Assembly (NCBI GenBank): GCA_001970855.1
Contig: LSSN01006135.1
Location: forward strand, 1-31,199
Origin: Smittium culicis
Taxonomy: Eukaryota > Kickxellomycota > Harpellomycetes > Harpellales > Legeriomycetaceae
Length of the DNA: 31,199 nucleotides
Reading direction: 5' to 3'
The notes under the pieces were generated by a model. That model searched no databases, had not been told where the DNA came from, and saw only the letters and a list, made by a program, of their open reading frames with translations. Positions 20,460-31,199 of the stretch are shown here, piece after piece. Every line of letters starts with the position of its first letter. Position 1 is the first letter of the stretch. A program made the translations under genes and the position numbers.

Positions 20460-23400
20460 TCGACAAACACACACAATCGATGACATAGAGTTCCCACAAT
20501 TAAAAAATATTAATTTAAATATTTAAAAATACAAATAAGTAGTTAAACTAATTATATAACTACGCATTTCAGCTCATTAAAAACTAATTTTTATTAATTT
20601 TTTACTTTACTCGTATCTAAATGCCTAAATTTATTTATTCGTCATTTGAACCTCGTTCTCATTAGCCATAAAGTGGCTCAAATCATTTTTATATTGAACT
20701 AAACAAGTTCTATGCATATAAATATATGATTTCTAATAAGTAAATAGTATACCTTTTTAAAAGATATGAAATTTATTATCAACTTATTTTAGATGTATAG
20801 AACATGACATACTATACCTTGAGTGGAAATTAGTATAACATTAAAATACCCCTAAATCTTATATTTCTAAATGTTTAATTTTGTTGTTATAAAATTATTT
20901 CAAGATTTTGTGCAAAATTTTATAATAACATAACCCCAGATATGTAGTCCAACATTCAAGTATGTCGATTTTATGATATTTTAATTTCCGTTAAATCATC
21001 TAAATTTTATTTTTATTCTTATTTTTATAATTTTATTACATTTTTTTGAACCTTACCCTAAAATGTATTATAAAAATTAAATTATTTTAGATTGATCTGT
21101 ATGATCCCTATATCAAATTATATTATAGTTTATTTTTTTGTTTATAATTTATATAACATTTTGACCATGATTAAATATAAAATTTCTCTTTATCTCCATA
21201 TGAGCTTAAATCATTAATTAATCAATCGAAAATTATTTATAATGATTTGCTGCTATATTTAAAACATATATTAATATAAACATCAGATATAAATGTATTA
21301 AACTAAATTATAATACTAATATCTTTAAAAATAAATTGAAAATATAATTTAGTTTATTAGCTTATTGAAAAAAAAAATTTTTTTTTACTATATTACATAC
21401 TTTTGATTTAAAAGCTTTTTTTAATTTACACGCGTATCGATATTTAATATAAAAATAAAAAGATATTTAAATACTCAAAAATATATACACTTAATCATTC
21501 ATTTATTTATAATTTTATATAATTTATTAAATTATAATCTAGTTAAGCTTACTCTATTTTTCAATTTTTCTATTTTCTTAATTTGATAAAAGAATTTTTG
21601 GGTACGAAAATAAACATATTTGACATATTATAAAATTTTATACTATATATAATTACATTTTTTAATATTTGTTATAGCTTTTTTTTATTTCACAATTCTG
21701 CCATGTTTTTTAAACCTGCGATTTTAGACCCATTAAAAGAATTCCAAATACAATTTTAAATACGAAGCTTTATCGTTAAAATACTATTCTAAAATTCGAC
21801 ATCTTTATTTTTAAAAGTCTATAGTTAAATATTTCACCTCATGATTATGTTTAACTAATGCTTTGAGTTAATGCTCAAAAATTTTCATTCGTGGTCATCT
21901 AACTCTACATCTTTTTACTAGATTTACACTAATATTTTTATTTCACCCATATATTTTTTTTGTTTTGACTTTTTATAAATAGTAATTTTCTCGGTAAAAT
22001 AATATAAAGTTTTATAATTGTAGATATTTTATTACTGATACTTATAATTATATGTTTTATATTACTTGGATTTTTTATCTTATACATACGTTATAAGTAT
22101 GGTTTAGGTGACATGCTGTAAGTTAATCTGATATATGTAACTATCGATTGCCATTTATCTTTTTTATTATTTTATATTTTTCTGAGTTATTTTTTTTTTT
22201 ATATATATTATATTATTTTGTATTATTTTATTTATTGCCCTGGATTTAGATATTTTATTGTTTCTGAAACAAAATTAATTCAATTTATAAGCTTCCATAA
22301 TTTATACCGTCATTAAATAATAATTGATTATAATTAATAAATTGTTTAATAATTCAAAAAATTAAATCCAATACAATTCAACTCAATTGCAAAACTTTGA
22401 TATTACATTAAAAAAATAATTAAAATATAAAATAGACACAAATACATAGTTTTTGTTAAATTTTTATATTTGGAAAATTTAGTGATTTAATTTTCAAATT
22501 AGAAAGCATATTTACACTATTCTCAGAATGATTTTAAGAAAATTTTCCGCAGTGTAGCTTATTTTTTCACAGTTTACTTGAATTTTTTTAAAGTACTCGT
22601 TATCAAAAAAATGGTAAATATAGATTCCTAAAATTTTTTTGTTTAAAGTAATAAAATTGAAATATTCATTAAAAAAAGTTCATCGTAGAAATAGGATTAA
22701 TATTTTTTTGTTTCAACACTAACTAATATTAATTATTAGCTAGTACAAATAAAACTGGAAATTTTCTATTTTGATACCTTCAATATTTTTTATTGAAAAT
22801 AGCATTTTTTTAGATATAATCAAACTATTTTCTAGATAAATTTTTTCAAAATTTTTTAATTTATAAAAAACTACATGGAAAGCTCTTATATCCTGTTTTT
22901 CTTAATCGGTAGAAAATTCACATAATTCTAGCCAGAAACTTTTTATCGAATATAGTTGTCATCTTTAATAATATCAGATAGAAGGAAACACACGTATTCT
23001 TGGATTATTATTCAGAAAACAGCCAAGATCCGTAATAATATAATCACATTTTGAACAATAAGTATTGAGTTGCAGGTTTTAATTTTGTATGTAAATCTTG
23101 AAATATCAGTCAGTGTAAATGATAAGTAGAGTTTTTATATGTGTGCTACTTTTTTAAATATATAATTGATGCAAAATGTTTACAATTCAGCAAAAGCTCT
23201 TCTAAACTAAAACATAAATAGTGTATTATAATGAAAACTATTGAACTAAAACTATAAAACATGAATGAATTCTTCATTATCTATGAAATATAAAAAACGA
23301 TCATGCATCACTTTTAAGAGATATTTCAAGAAAATATATTTATGAAAACGCTACATTATTTAAATCTTTATTTAAATAATTTTTTATGTTTATGAATTGC

Positions 23401-26400
23401 TTTAATATTTATCCGCTTTACGGAATTTCGAACGAGACATAATTTTACCTAGTCTTCATAAAATTTCAAGGGATACTGTATAGACATAAATTTTCTATAT
23501 AAATCATAGTAATGATAAAATTTGATCGAATAAAAATAATTTTTATCAATATCTAGGAATTTATCATGATTATGTATTTATGGATTTATAAATTCATTTT
23601 TATCATAGCTTTTCCTAGAAATTAAAAAAGAAATAATCAAACTGTTTAAAAAAGAAGTGTTTGAGGAATACTTTTCTCAATTAATAATAATCAGATTTTG
23701 TAATCATTTAACAAAAAAATATAAAGTTTAATGAAATAAATATTATACTGAATACTTTAAGGCTCAGAAAATGAGATACTTAATGAATCGAATTTATTCA
23801 ATTTATAAAAGAGAAAATTTTAGAAAAAAAATGCTGAAACTTTAAATAGAATCGAATAAGATCGGAAAGGTTGATAATTATTTTTAATAATGTTATAATC
23901 CAGTCTCTAAAATATCAAACCTATAAATATATTCTAAGTTTATAAATTTACCAAATCTTATTTTGGCCATTACACTAATAAAAGATAACGATATACAAGC
24001 TTAAATTTTCAAAATTTTAAAAAATTTAAAGAAATATTCTGGTCTGCAGCGGCCTCACTTGGTAGTATCTCAGCTAGGAATATTTAAAAATCAATGTTAT
24101 AATAATTGATTCGTAAACAAAATAAATCAAAAAAAATTAGAATTTATGATGATAATTGAGAAAGTTATATTTAATAAATATGCGTAATATGGGAAAATAA
24201 TAATAAACTAATCTTACCAGATCACATTAATTTCAATCATACAGTTTTTATACTATAATATATAACTTAATCTATTTATAATTCCCGAGAGCTTAAAGTT
24301 TCGAAAATAAAAGCTAAAAAATTATGATTTTTATTAGTCATATTTTAATATCTCGAGATCTATAATAAAAATAACATAGATTATATCATTAATAACTCAA
24401 TAAAACATAAAATGATTTGCAGGTTTCAAAATATGTATTGTGATTTTGACTTAATAAATAAAAAATTAATAATTTATTAGACCCAAATTTTGTTACAACT
24501 TTACAACCTAATCGATGCGATAATAATTTACAAGAAATTTTTTTTTGGAAATTGAAAATCTAGAGACTTCTTAAACCAGCTTCAAAGATATAGCTAAATA
24601 TTATCCTTTTAATGATAACAGAATTAACGAATTTTGAAGAGATTTTATTTTTAATGCCACTAAAAATAACATATGTATATACTCTAGATAAAAAAAGTTA
24701 GGTAATTAATGGTTTTGTTTTATAATACAAGATGAAATATAAAAATATATTTTAATTTTGAAATGATTGCTAAGTTTTAAATATTATTTAGGGATTCCAT
24801 TCGCATCTAGAATTAAATATTAGCATCCATAATATTATCATAATACGAATATAATAAATTATACTATTACAGATCCATTATCATAAAGGTCAAAATATTG
24901 TAATTAAATAAATAGAATTATACTCAAAAAAAGTTTATGTAACTTTTACAAAAGTCGATAAATACTTTCCCACTTATTTTCTTAATCGCTGAATCAAAAT
25001 AATAATAAATAAAATTTTGAATTTTGAATTTAAGACAATATAATTTTTAATATATAAATATATTATCGATCTGAATAAAATTTTATTAAAATAGATGAGA
25101 AAGGATAAATAAGTAGTCAGCTTCTAAAATTATATAACTATCAAAATAATATATTTGATGGATATAATACGGTTTTAAAGTTAAAACTCAAAATTAAAAA
25201 TTTTGTCAATTAATTATGTAAAATTTTAAAAATTCATAAAAATTTAGCTATTTAGCTATTCAGATATTATAATAGCCATAATCGATGGCTTAATTCCGTA
25301 AAAAATTGGTTTTTATATTGATTTTTAAACATAAAAAATGAAAATATTAAAATAACTTGGAATATTTTAGTGTTTTTCGAGATAATTTTTACTAGCAAAT
25401 ATTATTTAAAATTATTAAAAAAACTAAAAAGATAATATCATATCTTAATCATATAAATTTCTCGAAAATCACTACATATTCAGGAGAAGATATAGAAAAT
25501 ATATTTAAATGAGACAGAAATTGAGAATTTTGATAAAAAAATCTTTTAAACTCATTATCATTAAGGCAGTATCAAAAATAAAGCATTGAGGTGTGGGAGC
25601 GATTCGCTGTAATTAATTATGCTTTGATTGAGGCGAATGACAATAATTAATTATGATAAAACGGAAATATTTTTACAACTCGCACCTTTAAAGTGAATAT
25701 TCAATATTCAAAAAAAATTATTCAATTTAATCATATATCGATTCAAAAAGTCAATGAACCAAAGAATAAACGAAAACCAATTTGATTTTATGTTTTTAAT
25801 AATTATATAATTAAAATTTAATTATCTTAATTGGTACCACATCTAAATCCAATACAGTGAATATTATTTTTGAAAGAATAATATTTAAGTATATAAAGGT
25901 TGATGTATTAAAATTAATTAAAAAAATACTTTAAAAAATTCAAATTAAAGAGAATGAATTTATAAAAGCGATATCAAGTAATCATATATTAATAAATAAT
26001 TTCTAATTAGTAGCTGGTGTTCTTAAAATATATTAATTCATGTCATATTACTTTTTAAACACACACTCAAATATAATTATTTTTATTTATAATAAATATA
26101 GCCTAAATAGTACAAATATTCTAGTAAGATACCAATAATAGTCTTAAATTACCCCTAAAATTCAGTTTAAAAATAATTTTCATTTTATTTAGATATAGGT
26201 AGTTCTCAACATAAATTTTTTGAAATTTAAGCTTTATAATCTTTTTATTCCTCATTCAATTATTAATTTTTTCATTATTTTTTAAACTTTAAGCAAATTA
26301 CTAATATAAATTGAAAATATAAATTTTATTTTATTAAATTTGAAATTCTTTTAGCTATTGGATATTATTTGAAAATATAATGAGAAAAATCTAAGAAAAA

Positions 26401-28400
26401 AAATTTTTCTTATTGATATTTTAAATAAATTAGCCAATATTTATATTTAAATTAATAAAATTACATTTAGAAGAATTTTATAAAGAAAAAATTTTAATTT
26501 AAATGTTTAAAATATGCGCTTTAACAAAAAAAAAACTCAGTTCTGTTAAAAAAGTTCGATAGGTTCAAAATCCATACTACTTACGTTTTTTATATAATAG
26601 ATTCTTTTTAAAATTGCTTTTGATTATATTAGATTAAGCAAATTTTAATTATTATTATTATAATTTCAGAAATTTTCGAAAAATTGATTAATTTCTGCTT
26701 TTAAATATTTATAGTTGAATTTTTCTCTCTTTAATTCATTACTGTAAAAAATAAGAGCACCAATGTATAATAGTATTATATATATATTTATTTAAGAGTT
26801 TATTATAAACTAAATCAAAAAGTAAAAAAATAATAAGATTGTTCTATCTTTTCAAATTTTATATTTTTTATATACTCTGCGTTTGTATTTTTTTTCCGAT
26901 TTTTTATATCTTTTATTCAGTAATAATTTTCATAATAATATTTACATATAATAATTAATTTTAATATTATAATTTTAATAGAAAATAGTGTCTATTTAAT
27001 ATTAAGCCTCTTTAATTATATTTTTGACTTTATCAATAATATTTATTTACTATATAAAAATTTGTACAAAGTGTAAAAAAAAAACTTTTCTTGCTTTGAA
27101 TTGAAATGTATCACAAATATCATAGAAAAATTTATTAATAAATTGGGATATCACATAAATATTCACCTGTTTTTTTTATTAAATATCTATAAAAATTAGA
27201 AAAAATTATATTTTAATGAAAATTTGAATTTTTTGTGTTTATTTTAAGATCCTTTGAACTTGAGAAATGTGTAGTTTTTTGTAAATCCTTAATTAACTCC
27301 ATACACGGGAGATTTTTTCAAGATGCTGAAATTTTTTTCTTGGAAATTCTATTTTTTTTTTTATGGATTAGGTAAAGCTATTGTTTTTTTAAGATAATCC
27401 ATTCATTGATATTTTCTAAAAAGATTAAAAGCAAAACTAAATATAATGATCAGGAAATTTTTAATAGAAAAAATTGCACTCCTAGAAATATTCTTCCATA
27501 CGTCATATTATGATGATATAAGCTCTTAAATGTATATTAATATAGATGTTTACATCTTGTTTTTATATAAATCAAAGAATAAAACTCATATAGATTATTT
27601 TTTTATTATTTTAGAGCCTATATTAATGCAAATAAAAGGCAAAAATTTTCGTGAAGAAAAAAAGAGAGAATTTTTGGATTAATTCTAAATTATCCACCAG
27701 ATATCATAAGTCGCCACTTCAGCCACAAATTTTCTATTATGTAATGTATTTAGTCTAAAATAAATATACATGTGTACTAATTGTTTTTTTTGTACCTAAT
27801 TTTACAATAAAAAGAGTGTAATCACATTGATAAACGATAAATAAAATTATAATTTACTCAGTACAAGAATAAAAATATAATTTTATAGGAGAGGGTGTTA
27901 ATTCAACTAAAAAGGCCCGAATAGGAAATTATATACATCAAAAATAAAGAAAAAAACAACATGGTATAACATATAGAATAAATAGTTTCAATTATCGCTT
28001 TCAAGATTGTAATAAGTAATTTCAATGAGTATTAGATTTTTAATTAATAATTTATGTACTTTAGGACTTGAGTGATTTAAACTGGCGAATAAATATTCTT
28101 AGGAATGCAGAATTTATGGAGAGCATTAGTAAAGATTTATAGAGATAAATGATCACTTGATATGATAATTGAACAAGTTCATAAAAAAGAAGGCGTAATT
28201 ATCAATAGAATGAACTATCAACGAATATAAATTTTCAAATTAAAAAAAAAAGATAGTTTGATAAAAAAAATTATAGTAATTGTAGCATTTTTCTATATCT
28301 AGTTTAATAAATATTAGTTGAAAAAATTTCGGAGGGGGAGGAGATTAGATCAGTTTTAATTTTTTAATTAAAAAATATTCTATTATAAATTGGTGGGTCG
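20460..28400. other. Extreme AT-rich block with no gene
   Basis: Nearly 8 kb is almost entirely A and T, with frequent A/T homopolymers and short palindromic A/T strings (for example A10T9-like at about 21367-21386). No open frame of 60 codons occurs on either strand, and I found no convincing exon, tRNA, rRNA or transposon end. Small GC-richer islands stand out at about 24038-24078 and 25590-25635. The right edge meets a G-rich patch at about 28331-28343 next to the phosphatase gene. Possible roles (isochore, origin, matrix attachment, centromere) cannot be told from sequence alone. Confidence 0.6.
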
Positions 28401-28408
28401 ATTAATTC

Positions 28409-29587
28409 TTATTGAGGAGGTTCGTTTAGGTACTTGTATATGAAACTATATACGAAGAGAAGTTGGTCAAGAGTTTGGATGAAGTAGACGCGCTGGAGTC
28501 TAAAAGCAAAAAATAGGTCGTATATGATATCACCAGAGTAGTCTTTGTTATTTTTGAAGTATTCACATATGATATCAAGGATAATAAAAGTCCCTGTCCT
28601 TCCGCATCCTGCACTACAATGAACGATCGTAGGTCCAGTCGAAGGTAAGAAGATAGTTTCGCTGTTTAAAAATTTGTTTAAATGATATTGAGAGTCTATA
28701 TTGTTATGCTCTATAGAGGAAGCATTCGCATTATCAATAGGGCTAAACTGATTTATAAATGGTTGAGAAGAATATGCAGATAGTTTTGTATTTCGGGTGT
28801 GAGTTAATAGTTCTTGCAAGTTTTTTGTTGAATGTGGGATGAATTTATCAGGCCATCCAAGGAAATGATATTGTGTAACTTTACAAATTTCCTGTTTATT
28901 GTTATTGTTTACTGCGAATTTATGGTTGGATGATACTATGAATTCACGTAGCTTAGTGCTTCCATTGACGGCATCTGTTTCAGAAATTAGAGTAACAGTT
29001 ACTTTACCATAGCTTTTAGGTATATTTATATTTGTGGGCCAGTACTCGCTACACTTTTCATATCCAGACTCAACAGTTTTTGTTAACATTACAATGACTG
29101 GGCATCTATTTTCATAAACCATATCCCAAAAGTCACCAGAAGTTTTATTTGTAGGTCCTTGTGTGGCAATATATTCGGTATTAGATATATTGAGAGGAGG
29201 TTGGATCCAACTGGCATTTATGTATCCATTATCGTAAGCTGAATCTAAATACTCGGATTTTAGATCGTTTGATAGTTCAAAAATGGAATTTTTCGCCTCT
29301 TCAACAGATGCGAAAATATTTTTAGGGGGTTTAGATTTCGAACGATGTTCTAAGACTACACGGTTATAGTCGTATGGGAATATATTAGTGTACCTATTCT
29401 TTGATTGATTGGCCCTATTCTGGGACCAGAGGTAACTAAAAGGGCTAGATGGGACCAAACCATCTCGAACAAATTTCTTCTGGATCATTGATACATAGTC
29501 GAAGCTTTCCTTAATATACGCAACGTCGTCGTTCTTAATGATGTGAGATAATATCTCTTTGAATTTCGGAAGAATCCTCTCCTCCAT
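28409..29587 (-). CDS. Classical non-receptor protein tyrosine phosphatase, intronless
   Basis: The 392-residue product is a single classical PTP domain after a short N-terminal helical region (1-45). Motifs in order: KNRYTNIFPYDYNRVVL (63-79, phosphotyrosine-recognition loop); GYINASWI (121-128); YIATQGPT (139-146); FWDMVYEN; catalytic WPD loop GWPD with Asp247 as general acid; P-loop HCSAGCGRTGTF with nucleophile Cys324 and Arg330; FRLQR; and Q-loop FIQTLDQ with Gln371. All key catalytic residues are intact, so an active enzyme that dephosphorylates phosphotyrosine proteins in the cytosol or nucleus is expected. Between the WPD and P-loops there is an expanded Asn/Ser-rich insert (about 265-312), longer than in compact PTPs. 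Fungal relatives would be the Ptp1/Pyp type, which act on MAP-kinase or filamentation signalling, but the subclass is not resolved. It lies alone between AT-rich gene-free stretches. Its codons are noticeably more A/T-ended than those of SDHAF2 or PRO1. Confidence 0.92.
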   Translation of the reverse strand: MEERILPKFKEILSHIIKNDDVAYIKESFDYVSMIQKKFVRDGLVPSSPFSYLWSQNRANQSKNRYTNIFPYDYNRVVLEHRSKSKPPKNIFASVEEAKNSIFELSNDLKSEYLDSAYDNGYINASWIQPPLNISNTEYIATQGPTNKTSGDFWDMVYENRCPVIVMLTKTVESGYEKCSEYWPTNINIPKSYGKVTVTLISETDAVNGSTKLREFIVSSNHKFAVNNNNKQEICKVTQYHFLGWPDKFIPHSTKNLQELLTHTRNTKLSAYSSQPFINQFSPIDNANASSIEHNNIDSQYHLNKFLNSETIFLPSTGPTIVHCSAGCGRTGTFIILDIICEYFKNNKDYSGDIIYDLFFAFRLQRVYFIQTLDQLLFVYSFIYKYLNEPPQ

Positions 29588-30129
29588 AATTAATAGTATA
29601 TAGGCCTAAAATAAATCAGCAATTTGAAGTGTGCATCAAGTAGGTAAGTATAGCGTCTGATAAACTATATTTATAGTTTATTTTAACGTATAATTGCTGT
29701 CTGAAGAAAAGATGCTGAATTTAGGTTTTCTAGTTTAATGAAAATAGTCCAAGATATACTTTTTCTCATTTTTTTAAAAATTAATGAATACCCACAATAT
29801 AGCGTTAATTAAAAAAAGCTTTATATCAATTTGACGTGAATAGCCCATCTATTTACTAGTTTGGAAATAAAAAACATTCTGGCCAATAAGTTAGTCACAA
29901 TATCTATAAAATATGCGAGATTATGAACGAAGAAACCACTATTTTCCAGCTATTAATCATTGGACTAAATATTTTAAAACCAAAATTATAATTGACTAGA
30001 TTTGAATGGCGTTTTGATTTTTTTATCTATTTATATCGTTTGGAATTATTATTTGCTATACTAAAATTATGGTTTTATTCATTGGCTAAATATTTTTAAT
30101 GCGACTTTGTACATTGTAAATCTTTACAT
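29588..30129. other. Upstream region of the phosphatase gene
   Basis: This AT-rich noncoding sequence must include the phosphatase promoter. A TGACGTGA string at about 29833-29840 resembles a CRE/ATF-type site, and GGCCAATAAG occurs at 29881. Neither is strong evidence alone. No open frame or RNA gene was seen. Confidence 0.4.
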
Positions 30130-30325
30130 TTAACCTTTTCACATCCAAATCACTTAAAATAAACGAATTTATTGATTCGTTTATGATTTATAAATAAATT
30201 TATTAGTTGCAGCAAAACTATCATATACCAGTAAATGATTGAGCCTTGGAATTAATGATTAAAATTGAACACTGTTGGCTATATTTGGTAGACCAAAAGT
30301 AATCTACCGCCCATGAAAAGGTTAA
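30130..30325. mobile_element. TTAA-bounded MITE, piggyBac-like, copy 1
   Basis: The element is bounded by TTAA at 30130-30133 and 30322-30325, with 188 nt between them. It begins CCTTTTCA and ends TGAAAAGG, an 8-bp perfect terminal inverted repeat. TTAA targets and CC(C)TTT ends are hallmarks of the piggyBac superfamily. It has no coding capacity, so it would be a non-autonomous miniature element. It aligns along its length with copy 2, for example TGATTCGTTTATGATTTA against TGATTCGATTATGATTTA, GGAATTAA, and AATCTACCGCCC against AATCTGTCGCCC. Confidence 0.7.
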
Positions 30326-30520
30326 CCCTTTCCCGTCCAACGATCTTTAAAAAAAAAAACAATTTAATGATTCGATTATGATTTAAAAGCAGTTATTCTA
30401 TTTGCTGATATTTTACAACATACCAATATCTTATAAGGTCTCGGAATTAAAGTATTAGATTTAGCCTAGTTTGCAATATTATTTAGGCCAAAAATAATCT
30501 GTCGCCCGAGAAAGGGTTAA
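30322..30520. mobile_element. TTAA-bounded MITE, piggyBac-like, copy 2
   Basis: The element is bounded by the TTAA at 30322-30325, shared with copy 1, and the TTAA at 30517-30520, with 191 nt between them. It begins CCCTTTCCCG and ends CGAGAAAGGG, an inverted repeat of 10 bp with one mismatch. It is in the same orientation as copy 1 and diverged from it by many substitutions and small indels, so the pair is not a recent duplication. It contains no open frame. Confidence 0.72.
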
Positions 30521-31199
30521 GTGGCGGAACATTTTCTATTAGTTTTTTACTTCGCTTCAAATTTTATTTGGTTTTTTTAATAGGTAAGAATATTAGTTGA
30601 ATCAAGTAAATCATTCGATGATATTTTCTAATCAAATCTAAAATAAAGGCAAAGCTTATTAGTAAGAAAAACTTGATACGAAAAGTTCAGCACCTCGAGA
30701 TGACTCCCATATATATGTGGAAGTGTTTCAGATTTTGATTTTAAATTTGCGTATAAAAGTTTTGTTGATAGATTTTCGTATTAATGATTTAATTGGACTG
30801 ACCCAATAGAATTTTTCAAAGGCAATTTCAAAGACAATTTCAAAGGAATAATTTACAAAGAAATTAGAAAGACTGATTTTATTCTCAAGTTTATTTACAA
30901 TGATAAAATTTGAGTATAAATTACAATAGAGAAGAAAAAAAAAGATATTTGGAGATAGATAAAACCAAAAGCAAAGAATTAAAAAAAAACTATAAAAGCC
31001 GCTTGCAGGGTCGTAATGAAAAGGGGGACACCGAGAAAAATTGAAAATATAATACTTTTCTAAGCGTCACGAAAACTTATTAAAATAAAATACACATTTT
31101 AAAGATCTGAATTTATACGCACAGTATACAGATTCTAACTTTATTCGCAAATAATTTTTTATTAATTCATACCTCTATTATATAGCTTTTATTATTAAA
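30521..31199. other. Noncoding right end of window
   Basis: AT-rich DNA. It contains a three-fold imperfect 12-nt repeat (30817-30854) and a GC-richer patch at about 31000-31040 (AAAGCCGCTTGCAGGGTCG and a GGGGGACACCGAG string). No gene, tRNA or further TTAA element was seen. Confidence 0.45.
30817..30854. repeat. Imperfect 12-nt tandem repeat (CAAAGGCAATTT x3)
   Basis: Three consecutive units read CAAAGGCAATTT, CAAAGACAATTT and CAAAGGAATAATTT. Short, noncoding, with no evident function. Confidence 0.8.

Noticed and set aside
24040..24110. Possible tRNA (TATCTCAGCTAGG resembles an A box) or U2-like fragment (CGGCCT ... GTAGTATCT)
   Set aside because: No B box at the right distance, no D-stem or acceptor pairing, and the spacing does not match U2.
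26560..26590. GGTTCAAAATCC string as a tRNA B box
   Set aside because: T-stem pairing fails and no A box precedes it.

Overview
The window looks like nuclear DNA of a fungus with a very AT-rich genome. Supporting signs are genes broken by short GT-AG introns (about 105-230 nt) with CTAAT/CTAAC-like branch sites, a fungal-type stand-alone glutamate 5-kinase, a Drs2-type flippase, a PMR1-type Golgi calcium pump and a GPI-anchored Ala/Ser/Pro-rich surface protein. An early-diverging lineage (for example an AT-rich zygomycete such as Harpellales) would fit, but that is inference; no rRNA or tRNA marker is present. No bacterial operon, CRISPR array or viral gene was seen.

Layout: (1) 1-1.2 kb, a homopolymer-T edge and SDHAF2 (+), a mitochondrial flavinylation factor. 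(2) 1.15-3.2 kb, three-exon PRO1 (-), convergent with SDHAF2. (3) 4.0-7.9 kb, two-exon Drs2-like P4-ATPase (-). (4) 7.9-11.7 kb, noncoding. (5) 11.7-12.9 kb, two-exon GPI-anchored repeat protein (+). (6) 14.8-18.1 kb, four-exon PMR1-type Ca2+/Mn2+ ATPase (-), divergent across 545 nt from (7) a small two-exon gene at 18.6-19.1 kb (+) that I reconstruct here and do not recognise. (8) 19.1-28.4 kb, an extremely AT-rich block with no gene. (9) 28.4-29.6 kb, intronless classical protein tyrosine phosphatase (-). (10) 29.6-31.2 kb, noncoding DNA holding two head-to-tail TTAA-bounded miniature inverted-repeat elements that share one TTAA and look piggyBac-like.

The genes are mostly housekeeping and do not form an obvious pathway cluster. 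The two P-type ATPases would both act in late secretory membranes (lipid asymmetry and Golgi Ca2+/Mn2+ supply), and the GPI protein would pass through the same route; I treat their proximity as coincidental unless synteny shows otherwise. Exon boundaries were set by reading frame, conserved motifs and splice consensus, without transcript evidence. The items most worth a second look are the tandem TTAA elements, the unrecognised two-exon gene, the long Ser-rich extension of PRO1, and the GVAxVG-repeat surface protein.
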